A stretch of 31,623 nucleotides of DNA from Moraxella caviae (GCF_002014985.1 NZ_MUXU01000020.1:1-31623); one strand, 5' to 3'; positions 6,726 through 15,545 are shown, numbered from the stretch's first letter. Program-made: numbers and translations. Notes: generated by a model from the sequence alone, not told the origin.

Positions 6726-7823
6726 TTAAGCATTTGGCGTGTCGTTTTTGATGATAAGCGCCATCAATTCAGCGTCCCACGTTGTCCACTGTGCGCTTTG
6801 GTTGGTGTCAGCTGTGTTGTCGGCTGTGTTTAAAATCAGCTCAAGCCTGCTGTCTTGGTGTGCCGATGTGGGTGAGATACTCACGCTGTGGGGCGTGATG
6901 TTCAGCGTTTGCCAGCCTGTGTCGGTGTGGATAATGCCCTTAATCCGCACAAAATCCGCCAAGCCAAGCAGCCAATGCTGCAGCGCATAGCCATCAAGTG
7001 CCCATTCGGCAGGCAGTCGCCAGCCACCGACCGCAAATCCGCTCATCGTGTCGTGATAGCGGTACGGCAGGGTGGGTTCGGCTGAGGCGGTTTGGTTTGC
7101 GTTTAGATTTGCGGCATTGTTCGGTTTGCCAAAGGCGGGATTCGCCAAAGGTGGTGCGTTTAGCGGTATGATTTTTAGGGCGGTGGGCGCACAAAAAGGC
7201 GTATCAAGCAAGGCTTGCACGGCAGTGATGGCGTTTGGCGAGTTTATCAAATCATCATCTGCCAAGCACACAACGCTCGCGGCAGGATTGATGGCGGCAA
7301 TCCACTCGTGCAGCTTTTGCATCTCATCGGCAGGCAGATTTTGCGCTTGGCTGATGATGATAGCATTGGCGAATTTGACGTGCGCCTGATAGCCGTCATG
7401 CGTGCGGTATTTTTCATCTTGCCACTGCTTAGCCGACACCACGCACAGCACCGACATCAGCGCAAGGCTGGTTTGCCAATGTGTATGCGACAGCTGATTG
7501 ATGAGTTCTTCTGGATGGGAAAGTCCTGTCGGCTCAATGAGCAGCCGATTTGGGCGGTGGTCGCCAAGCAGTCTGACCAGCGCGATTTGTAGCGGCAGCT
7601 GGCTGGTGCAGCAAATACAGCCGCCACTGACTTCTTTGATTGCCACATCGTCCGCCTGCCCAATCAAGCCGCCATCAATGCCGATTTTGCCAAATTCATT
7701 CACCAAAATCGCCCAGCGTTCGTGCGTGGGTTTGTGGGCAAGCAGGGCGTTGATTAGGGTGGTTTTGCCTGCGCCAAGAAAGCCTGTGATGAGTGTGGTT
7801 GGGGTTTTGCTGATGATACTCAT
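6726..7823 (-). CDS. COG0523/CobW-type P-loop metallochaperone
   Basis: A protein of 365 residues of the G3E GTPase family, whose members deliver or buffer metals such as zinc, cobalt or nickel. The N-terminal P-loop is GFLGAGKT (14-21), followed by VNEFG (41-45), the metal-binding CICC motif after GG (69-72) and EPTG (97-100). A CobW C-terminal domain follows. The guanine-recognition motif, normally NKxD, reads SQAQ within IIISQAQNL, which is unusual and may mean relaxed nucleotide specificity. It lies 28 bases downstream of the DUF1615 gene on the same strand, so the two are probably cotranscribed. Which metal it handles cannot be told. Confidence 0.85.
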   Translation of the reverse strand: MSIISKTPTTLITGFLGAGKTTLINALLAHKPTHERWAILVNEFGKIGIDGGLIGQADDVAIKEVSGGCICCTSQLPLQIALVRLLGDHRPNRLLIEPTGLSHPEELINQLSHTHWQTSLALMSVLCVVSAKQWQDEKYRTHDGYQAHVKFANAIIISQAQNLPADEMQKLHEWIAAINPAASVVCLADDDLINSPNAITAVQALLDTPFCAPTALKIIPLNAPPLANPAFGKPNNAANLNANQTASAEPTLPYRYHDTMSGFAVGGWRLPAEWALDGYALQHWLLGLADFVRIKGIIHTDTGWQTLNITPHSVSISPTSAHQDSRLELILNTADNTADTNQSAQWTTWDAELMALIIKNDTPNA

Positions 7824-7851
7824 TTGGTATGTTTTGGATATGTTTTGGGCG

Positions 7852-9027
7852 TTATTTGAGTGGTAATTTTGCTTTTTTGGCGGTGCTTAGGCACGTTTCG
7901 TAGCGGTTATTAACTCGTGTGGCGAACCAATTCGTGTCATAATCACGCGATAATTTCGGCCCTGAAATCACCACTTTTGGCATGATGGCGTAGCTGGCTT
8001 CTCGTCCTGTTTTTTGCTTAAACATCTCGCTGACCGTGCGATAGGTGATGGTTTCTTCAAAGCGTGCGGTTTTTTCTTTGCGCAAATCGCTGCGAATCTG
8101 CTTGGAGTCCACAGGCGTGGGCGCAGTGGCAAGCAGGCGAATCAGTGCGGTTTCGGTTTCGCTTTTTTTGCCAAGCGCACGTCCGTCTTTGTACAGCAGT
8201 AAGTCGCCATCGATGCTGATTTTTGTGCCGCCAAGCGTGATAATGCGCTGCTGAAAGGCGGCATTGCGACTAGAATACACGCCAGAATTGTAATCGGCAA
8301 AGCGGTACAAGGGATTGTCGTACTTGGCTTCGTACTTCATCAGGCGGTGAATGCCGTAATACAAGCCGCCATATTGCGAGTACAAATCTTCACGCAAGGC
8401 GCGGTCGCTCATATTTTGGCGGCGATGGCTGCGCGCGTAGTCAATGTGTACTTGCATAGAGCCAAGCGTGGTGATGGGATTGATGCGCTCATCAATGCCT
8501 TCGCCTGTCAATTTGGCGATTTGTGCCAAGCCCGCCACCTTATAAGTGCTTGTAAAATAATCAAAAATTTCTTGAAATAGCAAATCAAGCTCACGCTCAG
8601 TTTTCACCTTTTGGATTTGCTTGATAAAGCTGTTGTCCGTACTTGGGCGAGTTTCTAGCATGGTACGAAAGATTTTGGCAAGATTATCGCCAAATTTTTC
8701 CGCCAATTTTTCGTCAATCGCCGCCAAAGACGCCCTGCCAAGTCCCGCCACTTGTGGGTCGGCAGCGAAATTGGATTCTTGGTCAATCACAGCGATGGCG
8801 GTGCAGATGTTTTGCACATCTTTGTGTAATTTTAGTTCGTCAAAGACTTTGGCGATGTCGTCCGCCCAGCTTTGGCGCTGTTTGACACGGCTGGGAATGA
8901 GTTTGGCGATTTGGGCGTTGTCAAGTGTGGGCGTGGTGTCTGCCTTTGTGTCGCCACACGCGCTAAGCAACCCTGCGCTGGTAAAAAGTGCGCCGCAGAT
9001 GAGCGATTTTTTTGCAGTGAAGCGCAT
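7852..9027 (-). CDS. DUF1615 family lipoprotein
   Basis: A predicted outer- or inner-membrane lipoprotein of 391 residues. The start at 9027 gives a standard lipoprotein signal (MRFTAKKSL, hydrophobic core, LLSAC with Cys24); an in-frame ATG at 9090 would add 21 residues before it. The body contains IDQESNF, later LGSMQVHI and ADYNSGVYSSRNAAFQ. These recall the catalytic-Glu and GLMQI-type segments of lysozyme-like transglycosylases and are typical of DUF1615. A peptidoglycan role is therefore an inference. It is the first gene of a probable two-gene unit with the CobW-type gene. Confidence 0.8.
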   Translation of the reverse strand: MRFTAKKSLICGALFTSAGLLSACGDTKADTTPTLDNAQIAKLIPSRVKQRQSWADDIAKVFDELKLHKDVQNICTAIAVIDQESNFAADPQVAGLGRASLAAIDEKLAEKFGDNLAKIFRTMLETRPSTDNSFIKQIQKVKTERELDLLFQEIFDYFTSTYKVAGLAQIAKLTGEGIDERINPITTLGSMQVHIDYARSHRRQNMSDRALREDLYSQYGGLYYGIHRLMKYEAKYDNPLYRFADYNSGVYSSRNAAFQQRIITLGGTKISIDGDLLLYKDGRALGKKSETETALIRLLATAPTPVDSKQIRSDLRKEKTARFEETITYRTVSEMFKQKTGREASYAIMPKVVISGPKLSRDYDTNWFATRVNNRYETCLSTAKKAKLPLK

Positions 9028-9198
9028 TTTTGGCGTGGTTTGTGCGGCTTTTTGGTTGGATTTTAAGCCAAAAAAGAAAAGTTCAAGCATGGCGATGCAC
9101 CAAAATCAAACGAAAATCTGGCAGTTGGCTTGTCAAGCGCTCAATTTCTGCCGCTCAGCAAATCAATTTTGACCGCAAATCACAGCCAAAGACACAGT

Positions 9199-9244
9199 AT
9201 CATAGCAAATCAATCTTGCGCAAGTAATGCTTAAATATTACTTG
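9199..9244 (-). promoter_or_regulatory. Predicted promoter and palindromic site upstream of the DUF1615 gene
   Basis: On the minus strand TGC followed by TATGAT (9199-9207) is an extended -10. Upstream of it, CAAGTAAT (9221-9228) and ATTACTTG (9237-9244) form an 8-bp inverted repeat with an 8-base spacer that covers the -35 position. Such a site could be a repressor operator; no regulator is recognised. Confidence 0.4.
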
Positions 9245-9306
9245 AGTGGTTTTTGTGCAATTTTTTAAAGTGGGCTGGGTGTGAAATTGTGGTTGGTGGT
9301 GAAATT

Positions 9307-9360
9307 GTGGGTTAGCGGTAGTGCAGCCCAACGTTTTTAAAAATAGCTCATTAAATCTGT
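9307..9360. repeat. Repeat family A, copy 4a (inverted, degenerate)
   Basis: GTGGGTTAGCGGTAGTGCAG, then CCCAACGTTTTTAAAA, matches the right-hand hairpin of family A in opposite orientation. It abuts inverted repeat B copy 3. Confidence 0.55.
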
Positions 9361-9362
9361 TT

Positions 9363-9472
9363 AAAAAACCGTTCGTGGTGAGCTTGTTAAGCCTGACGGT
9401 TTTTTGAGTTAAACTTTCACCAAATCCAAACTCTTACCACGTCCACCCTTCGGCAAGCTCAGGGCGAACGAA
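9363..9472 (-). repeat. Repeat family B, copy 3 (inverted)
   Basis: Reverse orientation of the element at 2694 and 6403. It reads AAAAAACCGTTCGTGGTGAG, AAGCCTGACGGTTTTT and later CTTCGGCAAGCTCAGGGCGA. It lies between the tesB 3' end and the DUF1615 promoter region. Confidence 0.7.
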
Positions 9473-9516
9473 AGAGCCACGCCAAACTCAGCGTTTGTAA
9501 TGGCTGTCTTTGGATT

Positions 9517-9548
9517 TGTTGGGTTTTCGTTTCACTCAACCCAACTTA
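9517..9548. repeat. Repeat family A, copy 4b (single inverted hairpin)
   Basis: GTTGGGTTTTCGTTTCACTC followed by AACCCAACTTA is the left hairpin of family A in reverse orientation. It lies 67 bases beyond the tesB stop. Confidence 0.65.
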
Positions 9549-9614
9549 TATATCGTCATTTAACCCAACTTGCAAACCATTGCCAAATTTAACTTCCAAA
9601 CCGCCAAACCCAAA

Positions 9615-10553
9615 TCAAGTAGACGACGTGCTGACATTTGGGTCGTTGTGCAGGCGCATCAGCCCTTCTTGTTGGACGGTGGCGACAAGTTTGCCGTCTT
9701 GCCAAAATTGCCCATGATTTAGCCCCTTGGCGTGGCTTGTGGTGTCGCTCCACATATCATAAAGCAGCCATTCGCTCACATCAAAAGGGCGGTGAAAGTG
9801 CATGGAATGATCGATGCTCGCCGCCTGCAGGCCCTTCGTCATAAAGCTGATGCCATGGCTCATAAGACCTGTGCCAACCAAATAAAAATCAGACGCAAAC
9901 GCAAGTAGCGCTTGGTGTACCGCCATAGGTTGCTTGCCAAGCTCGCTGATGCGCAGCCAGTTGGCTTGGCGTGGGCGTGTGGGCGCAGGATTGATGGGGT
10001 CTCGTGGGGCGACAGGCTTAATCTCAACGTGGCGTTTGCGCATGAATCGCGCCTTTAAGTTCTCTGGAATTTGCGCCACATAACGGTCTTTGAGTTCTTG
10101 TTCGGTGAGCAGCGTGTCTGGCGCAGGGTAGCTTGGCATGGTTTCTTGATAATCCAAGCCGCCTTCCATCGGTGAAAAAGACGCAATCATAGAAAAAATC
10201 ACCTGCTCGGTGGTGGTCGGATTGCCTGATTCGTCTGTCGTGGCGATGTGCTGCACAGCAATCACTTCACGCGCCGACAAGCTGCGCCCATCACGCAGGC
10301 GGCGCACTTGATAAGTAACAGGCAAGCGAATGTCGCCACCACGCAAAAAATAGCCGTGCAGCGAATGACAAGGCTTGTCAATCTCAAGCGTGAGTGCGCC
10401 CGCCATGACGGCTTGGGCAAGCACCTGACCGCCAAAAATGCGCGGCCCAACATAATCAAAACTTGGCGCAACAAAGGTGTCTTTGGCGGTGGGTGTCAGC
10501 GTAATGGTTTGTAGCAGCTGGGCGACAATGTCTTGTTGGCTGGTGTCTGGCAT
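9615..10553 (-). CDS. tesB: Acyl-CoA thioesterase II (TesB)
   Basis: Hydrolyses acyl-CoA thioesters to free fatty acid and CoA in the cytoplasm. Its 312 residues and double hot-dog organisation fit TesB, slightly longer than E. coli (286). Visible landmarks are RIFGGQVLAQAVMAG (38-52), SLHGYFLRGG, ASDFYLVG (with the Asp of the catalytic set), IDHSMHFHRPFDVSEWLLYD and GQFWQDGKLVATVQQEGLMR near the end. It is monocistronic, between repeats downstream and an AT-rich repetitive leader upstream, and divergent from plsB. Family assignment is firm. Confidence 0.93.
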   Translation of the reverse strand: MPDTSQQDIVAQLLQTITLTPTAKDTFVAPSFDYVGPRIFGGQVLAQAVMAGALTLEIDKPCHSLHGYFLRGGDIRLPVTYQVRRLRDGRSLSAREVIAVQHIATTDESGNPTTTEQVIFSMIASFSPMEGGLDYQETMPSYPAPDTLLTEQELKDRYVAQIPENLKARFMRKRHVEIKPVAPRDPINPAPTRPRQANWLRISELGKQPMAVHQALLAFASDFYLVGTGLMSHGISFMTKGLQAASIDHSMHFHRPFDVSEWLLYDMWSDTTSHAKGLNHGQFWQDGKLVATVQQEGLMRLHNDPNVSTSST

Positions 10554-10559
10554 AAAAAT

Positions 10560-10760
10560 TTTTCCGTACTTTTTAACTTTATGAGTTTGGTAAATTGTGC
10601 TCGGTGAATTGTTTTTTTGCTAAGTCGTGTTTGGTAAATTGTGCGTTGATAATTTGTGTTTGGCAAGTTTTGCGCTGGTAAAATTGGTAAAATAAATTTT
10701 GTGTAAATTTGCGCTTTATGATTGGGCAAGTTTGATAAATTGAGCGTAAATTTGTTGTCA
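10560..10760. repeat. Degenerate AT-rich repeat tract between tesB and plsB
   Basis: GTTTGGTAAATTGTGC occurs exactly at 10585-10600 and again at 10629-10644. Weaker variants (GTTTGGCAAGTTTTGCGCTG, GGTAAAATTGGTAAAAT) fill the rest to about 10750. The open frames read through this tract on the minus strand are repetitive and not credible genes. The remainder up to plsB holds an extended -10 only. Confidence 0.55.
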
Positions 10761-10866
10761 AGTTGTCTTAAATCGCCTTAAATTGCCCCAATTTACCGCA
10801 AATCGTATCAAAACACGATGAAATTTGGTGAGTATAGCATTTTTTTCGCCAATGTTAAGCTAAAAA

Positions 10867-10875
10867 TGGTAGAAT
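10867..10875 (+). promoter_or_regulatory. Extended -10 element for plsB
   Basis: TGG followed by TAGAAT (10870-10875) fits an extended -10 hexamer 30 bases before the plsB start; no convincing -35 is seen. Confidence 0.4.
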
Positions 10876-10905
10876 GAACAGTCGTATATTTTATGATGGA
10901 TAGCT

Positions 10906-13563
10906 ATGCTAAAACGTTCCGCTCCAAAACGCATTACCCAAAAACTTGCTCAGTGGTTTGGTAAATCGTCTGATGTGCTGTCTGACAAATCCAGCTCATC
11001 GGCTAATTCTGCCGACAATTTACACTCAGATGCCAGCGCAAACCAAACCGCCCACGCCAAAAAAAGCGAACCCAGCTCGTATCGCCGTGCTTCGGCAAAG
11101 GGCTTATCGCTTGCGGTGAAGCCGACCGTGCTTGGCGAAGTGCCTGTGCTTGACCCCAGCAAGCCGACTTTTTATGTCATTCGTGAGTATTCGCGCTCAA
11201 ACAGCTTACTTGTCGGCATGATGACGGACGAGCTGAATTTGCCGAGCGCTTTGGCGAGTGTGGCGCACGCAGGCGTGTCTGAGACATCGGCGATGGTGTT
11301 TTTAAAAGACCGCCGCAATAAAAAGGGTGCGACAAGTGCCACGCCACGCCTAGAGCGACTGGTGCAGGCGTGCTTGGCAGACAGCTCGCTTGACGTGAAT
11401 TTGATTCCTGTAACGATTTTGTGGGGACGCGCGCCTGATAAGGAAGAGTCGCTGTTTCGCTTGCTGGTGGCGGACGAGTGGAGTTCGCCAAGCATTCCAA
11501 AGCAGCTGTTTAATATTGGCGTTTTGGGGCGTGATACGTTTGTGCGTTTTAGCGAAGTGAAGTCTTTGCAAAAGCTCATCAGCGATGCCAAAGCAGGCGT
11601 GGGCGATGATTTGACGCATACCATCGCCATGCGCCTAAAAGGCTATTTGGACAAGCAGCGCACGAGCATTGTCGGCCCTGATTTATCCGACCGCCGTAAT
11701 ATCGCAGGGCAGATTTTATCGTCTGCGGTGGTGCAATCCGCCATAGAAAAAGAAGCGCAGGCCACAGGCAAGCCGATTGTCGAGATTAAAAAACAAGCGG
11801 CAGGCTATCTTGGCGAGATTACAAGCGATTATTCGCATTCGGTGATTCGCTTTTTTGATCATTTCTTGACGTGGCTGTGGACACGCCTGTATGACGGTGT
11901 GGAAGTGCGCCATTTTGAGCGTGTGCGTGCGCTTGCGCCCGACCATCAAATCGTGTATGTGCCTTGTCATCGCAGCCACATTGATTATCTTTTGCTGTCG
12001 TACGTCATTTATAAGCGTGGGCTGCGCATTCCGCACATTGCCGCTGGCGAAAATCTAAACATTCCTGTGCTGGGCGAACTTTTGCGTAATGGCGGTGCGT
12101 TTTTTATGCGCAGAAGTTTTAAGGGCAACGAGCTGTACAGCACGGTATTTAAAGAATACGTCCACACGCTCATGCAGCGCGCGGTGCCGATGGAGTATTT
12201 CATTGAAGGCGGGCGTTCACGCTCTGGCAGACTTTTGCCACCAAAAATGGGTATGCTTGCCATGACGGTGAACAGCCATCTGCGTGAGCCTGCCAAGCCT
12301 GTGGTGTTTATCCCTACTTACATCAGCTACGAGCGCATCATGGAAGGCGCAACCTATGTGGGCGAACTCAAAGGCAAGCCCAAAGAAAGCGAAAACTGGC
12401 TGGGACTTTTAAAAACTGCCAAGAAAATTGAGCGTATTTTTGGTACGGTGCATTTATCCTTTGGCGAGCCTTTGTATTTGGCGGATTTTATGGAAAAATT
12501 CTCTGTCAAAACCGACAGCGAAACGCCAGCTGATGATACGAGTGCCACCGCCAATCGCCACGCCATGATTGCCAATCTGGGCGTAAAGGTGATGCAAAAC
12601 ATCAACAAAGCTGCGGTGGTAAACCCTGTGTCGCTTTTGGCATTGGTGCTGTTATCCACGCCAAAATCAGCACTGGACGAAGCGCAATGCCTTGAGCAGA
12701 TTGCTTTGTATCAGCGCATTGCTCAATCTTTGCCGTACGATGCCGACACGCACGTTACTGACATGACGCCAAGCGAGATTTTGGCGTATGGTGCAGGGCT
12801 TAAACTCATCACACGCACGCCGCACCTTTTGGGCGACATGATTCGTGTGGCGGACAAGCAAGCGCCGCTTTTGAGTTATTTTAGAAATAACATCTTGCAC
12901 GTTTTTATTTTGGCAAGTTTTATGGCGGCATTGGTGCAGCGCAACGGACGCATTCGCCGTGAGCAGCTTGACAGCATTACCAATCTGATGTATCCGTTTT
13001 TACAAACTGAATTGTTCTTAAAAACTGCGCTGCGTAACGTGCCTGCCTTGACCGACCGCATTTTACAAGTGCTGACCGATGAAGGCGTGATTGTGGATTT
13101 GGGGCATGGCGTGCTGGGTGCGCCTGAGGGCAATTCGGAGAGTTATCAGCAGCTCGTTGTACTGGCAAGTCCCGCCCAGCAAAGCCTTGAGCGGTATTTT
13201 ATGGCGCTGGCACTGCTGTCTGAGCAAGGCAGCGACAAGCTGACAGCCGAGCAAGCGGTGAATCTGTGCTATGTACTGGGGCAGCGTGTGTCGGTGCTGT
13301 ATGCCGATGATTTGCCTGATATGTTTGACAAGGCGCTGTTCACAAGTTTTATTGACACGCTAAAACGCCTAGATTATGTGGTGGAAAATGCCGAGACGAA
13401 AACGCTTGGCTTTGACGCGCGCATCAATAAAATCGCCGAACATGCCAAATTCGTGCTAAATCCTGACATGATGCAGCTTTTGCGCCACACCGCAAGTCTT
13501 GACAATGCTGAGATAGACACCGCCATGCGTGAGATGAGCAAAAAACGTAAGTTTAGATTGTGA
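10906..13563 (+). CDS. plsB: Glycerol-3-phosphate 1-O-acyltransferase (PlsB)
   Basis: First acyl transfer of phospholipid synthesis at the inner membrane: acyl-ACP or acyl-CoA plus glycerol-3-phosphate gives lysophosphatidate. The 885 residues compare with about 807 in E. coli; the extra length is partly a Ser/Ala-rich, low-complexity N-terminus (residues 20-60). The four acyltransferase blocks are clear: PCHRSHIDYLLLSY (HX4D), GAFFMRRSF, FIEGGRSRSGRLLPPKMGML and VVFIPTYISYERIMEG. The start at 10906 is the first ATG; its ribosome-binding site is weak (GATGGA). A strong terminator follows at 13645. Confidence 0.95.
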   Translation: MLKRSAPKRITQKLAQWFGKSSDVLSDKSSSSANSADNLHSDASANQTAHAKKSEPSSYRRASAKGLSLAVKPTVLGEVPVLDPSKPTFYVIREYSRSNSLLVGMMTDELNLPSALASVAHAGVSETSAMVFLKDRRNKKGATSATPRLERLVQACLADSSLDVNLIPVTILWGRAPDKEESLFRLLVADEWSSPSIPKQLFNIGVLGRDTFVRFSEVKSLQKLISDAKAGVGDDLTHTIAMRLKGYLDKQRTSIVGPDLSDRRNIAGQILSSAVVQSAIEKEAQATGKPIVEIKKQAAGYLGEITSDYSHSVIRFFDHFLTWLWTRLYDGVEVRHFERVRALAPDHQIVYVPCHRSHIDYLLLSYVIYKRGLRIPHIAAGENLNIPVLGELLRNGGAFFMRRSFKGNELYSTVFKEYVHTLMQRAVPMEYFIEGGRSRSGRLLPPKMGMLAMTVNSHLREPAKPVVFIPTYISYERIMEGATYVGELKGKPKESENWLGLLKTAKKIERIFGTVHLSFGEPLYLADFMEKFSVKTDSETPADDTSATANRHAMIANLGVKVMQNINKAAVVNPVSLLALVLLSTPKSALDEAQCLEQIALYQRIAQSLPYDADTHVTDMTPSEILAYGAGLKLITRTPHLLGDMIRVADKQAPLLSYFRNNILHVFILASFMAALVQRNGRIRREQLDSITNLMYPFLQTELFLKTALRNVPALTDRILQVLTDEGVIVDLGHGVLGAPEGNSESYQQLVVLASPAQQSLERYFMALALLSEQGSDKLTAEQAVNLCYVLGQRVSVLYADDLPDMFDKALFTSFIDTLKRLDYVVENAETKTLGFDARINKIAEHAKFVLNPDMMQLLRHTASLDNAEIDTAMREMSKKRKFRL

Positions 13564-13590
13564 TTGGCGCAGAGATTGGTAAATTGACAG

Positions 13591-13616
13591 TGTCAGTTAA
13601 GATTGTCAGTTAAGAT
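13591..13616. repeat. 13-bp tandem duplication after plsB
   Basis: TGTCAGTTAAGAT occurs twice head to tail (13591-13603 and 13604-13616), 28 bases after the plsB stop. It is flanked by short TTGAC/GTCAA-like pieces. It is probably a simple duplication. Confidence 0.6.
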
Positions 13617-13644
13617 TGACAATCAAAATTGATAATCGGCATTG

Positions 13645-13678
13645 AAAAAATCGGGTAGTTAGGACTGCCCGATTTTTT
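13645..13678. terminator. Bidirectional intrinsic terminator (plsB / amidase)
   Basis: AAAAAATCGGGTAG (13645-13658) pairs with CTGCCCGATTTTTT (13665-13678) with one G-U pair; the loop is TTAGGA. A-run and T-run on opposite sides let it serve both converging genes. Confidence 0.85.
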
Positions 13679-13709
13679 ATTGTGTTTTTTCCTGCGTTTT
13701 TTTTGCGAT

Positions 13710-14477
13710 TTATTTTTTGCGCCAGCTGGCTTTGGTTTGTTTGCGGTATTTATCGGCTGCTTTGACGATGGCGCTGATGAGTTTTTGGCGTTCGTCTGCA
13801 TTGCGTGCCAATTCTTCATCGTCAATATCCACAATCACGCCCACTTCCAGCAAAACCGCAGGCACGGTGGTGGTGCGCAGCACACGCAATAAATCGTGGC
13901 GGTAGATGGCATAATCGGCATTGACAAGCGGCAAAGGTCGCTCATAGCTTGGGTTGGCGTGGTCTAGGTTGAACTTACGCCCAACAGCTTGCAGCTCTTC
14001 GCCCACCAGCGTGGCAAAGCGCAATGAGTCGTCATAATGCGGATTATCAATGGAAATGTGCAAAGACGAGCCAGCGATGGGGTGCTTGGTGCGATACGCA
14101 GGCTGATAGGCGGTCTTGATTTCGGCTAGGTTTTCAAGCTGCGTGGAGTCGTGATGAATGGATAAAAACACCAAAGGCGCGGTTTCATTGGCGATGGCAG
14201 CGCGCTCATCTAGGCTGCGGTCTTCTTCTGGCTTGCGGGTCATCACCACTTGCCAGCCAGCTTGTGCAAAGGCACGCTCCAGCTCGCCTGTGAAAATGTC
14301 GTTATAATCCACTTCATTGATGCCGCGCACGCTGATGGCGCCGCTTGAGCGCACAGGATTATGCCCAGAATCCAGCACAATCAGCGGACGTGTGGCACAA
14401 GCGCTCAAAAACAGCGCTGCGCCCAGCACCGCCATGCGTAAGGCATTGATAAATTTAAAATTTTTCATTTGATTCAT
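13710..14477 (-). CDS. N-acetylmuramoyl-L-alanine amidase family lipoprotein
   Basis: Zinc amidase of the Amidase_3 fold, which cuts the amide between muramic acid and the stem peptide during cell separation or wall turnover. It has 255 residues. A lipoprotein signal with LSAC (Cys27) predicts a lipid anchor. Likely zinc ligands are H39 (LDSGHNP), E55 (GINEVDYN) and H108 (FLSIHHDST); E211 (VLLEVGVI) is the likely catalytic acid. There is no AMIN or LysM domain, so it is smaller than AmiB/AmiC. A second in-frame ATG at 14468 is also possible. The promoter is predicted at 14538-14566. Confidence 0.87.
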   Translation of the reverse strand: MNQMKNFKFINALRMAVLGAALFLSACATRPLIVLDSGHNPVRSSGAISVRGINEVDYNDIFTGELERAFAQAGWQVVMTRKPEEDRSLDERAAIANETAPLVFLSIHHDSTQLENLAEIKTAYQPAYRTKHPIAGSSLHISIDNPHYDDSLRFATLVGEELQAVGRKFNLDHANPSYERPLPLVNADYAIYRHDLLRVLRTTTVPAVLLEVGVIVDIDDEELARNADERQKLISAIVKAADKYRKQTKASWRKK

Positions 14478-14537
14478 CGCTTTTATGGGTGATTTATCGT
14501 ATGGCGGCAGGGTGTTGCGGCGTACGAATTGGTGCTC

Positions 14538-14566
14538 ATTTTATAAAATCTGGGCAGTGATGGCAA
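14538..14566 (-). promoter_or_regulatory. Predicted promoter of the amidase gene
   Basis: On the minus strand TTGCCA (14561-14566) and TAAAAT (14538-14543) are separated by 17 bases, a good sigma-70 type arrangement about 60 bases before the start codon. Confidence 0.5.
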
Positions 14567-14624
14567 TTATTTGGGCGTTCTTATGAAATGTGGGTGTTGG
14601 TTTGTTTATTTAATTGGCAAATGC

Positions 14625-14780
14625 GCTGGGTTGAGTGAAACAAAAACCCAATATGGATTTAAAGTCAGCCTTGAAAACGTTGGGGGTTATGTTTCGCTAA
14701 CCCGACTTACAAGTGAAAACCCAACAAATTCAAAATTTACCCTAAAAACACTGGGCTGTGCCTTACCAATTCAACTTACG
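14625..14780. repeat. Repeat family A, copies 5a and 5b (joined, degenerate)
   Basis: GCGCTGGGTTGAGTGAAACA, then AAAACCCAATATGG, begins the block. GTTGGGGGTT pairs with AACCCGAC around 14679-14705. A second partial unit, GTGAAAACCCAACAAATTCA to CACTGGGCTGTGCC, follows. The hairpins are imperfect, suggesting older copies. Confidence 0.6.
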
Positions 14781-14823
14781 AGCTGTATCTCAGTCAATTT
14801 ATAATTTGGATTAAAGAGTGGTG

Positions 14824-14897
14824 TGTAAGTTGGGTAAACGAAATGAAAACCCAACAAATTCAACAACTCGCTTTAAAAACTAGATTGCCCAACCCAC
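14824..14897. repeat. Repeat family A, copy 5c
   Basis: GTAAGTTGGGTAAACGAAAT, then AAAACCCAACAAATTC and CTTTAAAAACTAGATTGCCC, matches family A with a degenerate second hairpin. It ends 15 bases before the pdxH stop, in the usual position just past a gene end. Confidence 0.65.
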
Positions 14898-14912
14898 GCA
14901 CCAACCACCCTA

Positions 14913-15545
14913 TCAAGGCGCAAGGCGTTCAATCACCCAAGCGTCCGCTTCTTTGCGGTAGCGCAGGCGGTCGTGCAGGCGGCTGGGTCTGCCTTGCCAA
15001 AATTCCACACGCTCTGGACGCACCAAATAGCCGCCCCAATGCGGTGGGCGTGGCACGCTGATGGGGTGCATGATGCCGTATTTGGCGGCGCGCGCCACGA
15101 TGACAGCTTTATCGCTGATGACTTGGCTTTGCTCGCTTGCCCATGCGCCCACACGGCTGGCATAAGGGCGTGAGTGAAAATACTCATCGCTGGCGGCAGG
15201 GTCAAGCCGCTCCACCACGCCTTCCACACGCACTTGGCGTTCTAACTCTGGCCAAAAAAACGTCAGCGCCGCCACAGGATTTGCGCTGAGCGCCTTGCCT
15301 TTGTCGCTGTGATAATTGCTAAAAAACACAAAACCATCGGCATTAACTTCCTTGAGCAGCACCATGCGCGCGCTGGGGCGACCGTCTGCGCTCACGGTGG
15401 CGACGTTCATGGCGGTAGGTTCGTTCACTTCGGCACGAATGGCGGCATTGAGCCAATCTTCAAACTGCGCGATGGGCGTGGCTTGGCAGCTGCTTTCTAG
15501 CAATTCTTGCTTGCTGTAATCTTCTCGGATGTCGTGTAGGTTCAT
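14913..15545 (-). CDS. pdxH: Pyridoxamine 5'-phosphate oxidase (PdxH)
   Basis: FMN enzyme that oxidises pyridoxamine or pyridoxine 5'-phosphate to pyridoxal 5'-phosphate. Its 210 residues match the family. Motifs seen are [57 protein letters not shown] and the C-terminal [17 protein letters not shown], which carries the substrate-binding Arg-x-His. It starts 61 bases after the yheV-like gene, so it may be the last gene of a prlC-yheV-pdxH transcript. Confidence 0.95.
   Translation of the reverse strand: MNLHDIREDYSKQELLESSCQATPIAQFEDWLNAAIRAEVNEPTAMNVATVSADGRPSARMVLLKEVNADGFVFFSNYHSDKGKALSANPVAALTFFWPELERQVRVEGVVERLDPAASDEYFHSRPYASRVGAWASEQSQVISDKAVIVARAAKYGIMHPISVPRPPHWGGYLVRPERVEFWQGRPSRLHDRLRYRKEADAWVIERLAP

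Noticed and set aside
9028..9090. Longer start for the DUF1615 lipoprotein
   Set aside because: It would put 21 residues before a signal sequence that is already complete with MRFTAKKSL and LSAC.
10496..10761. Minus-strand frames upstream of tesB
   Set aside because: They translate degenerate AT-rich repeats in overlapping frames and have no credible start.
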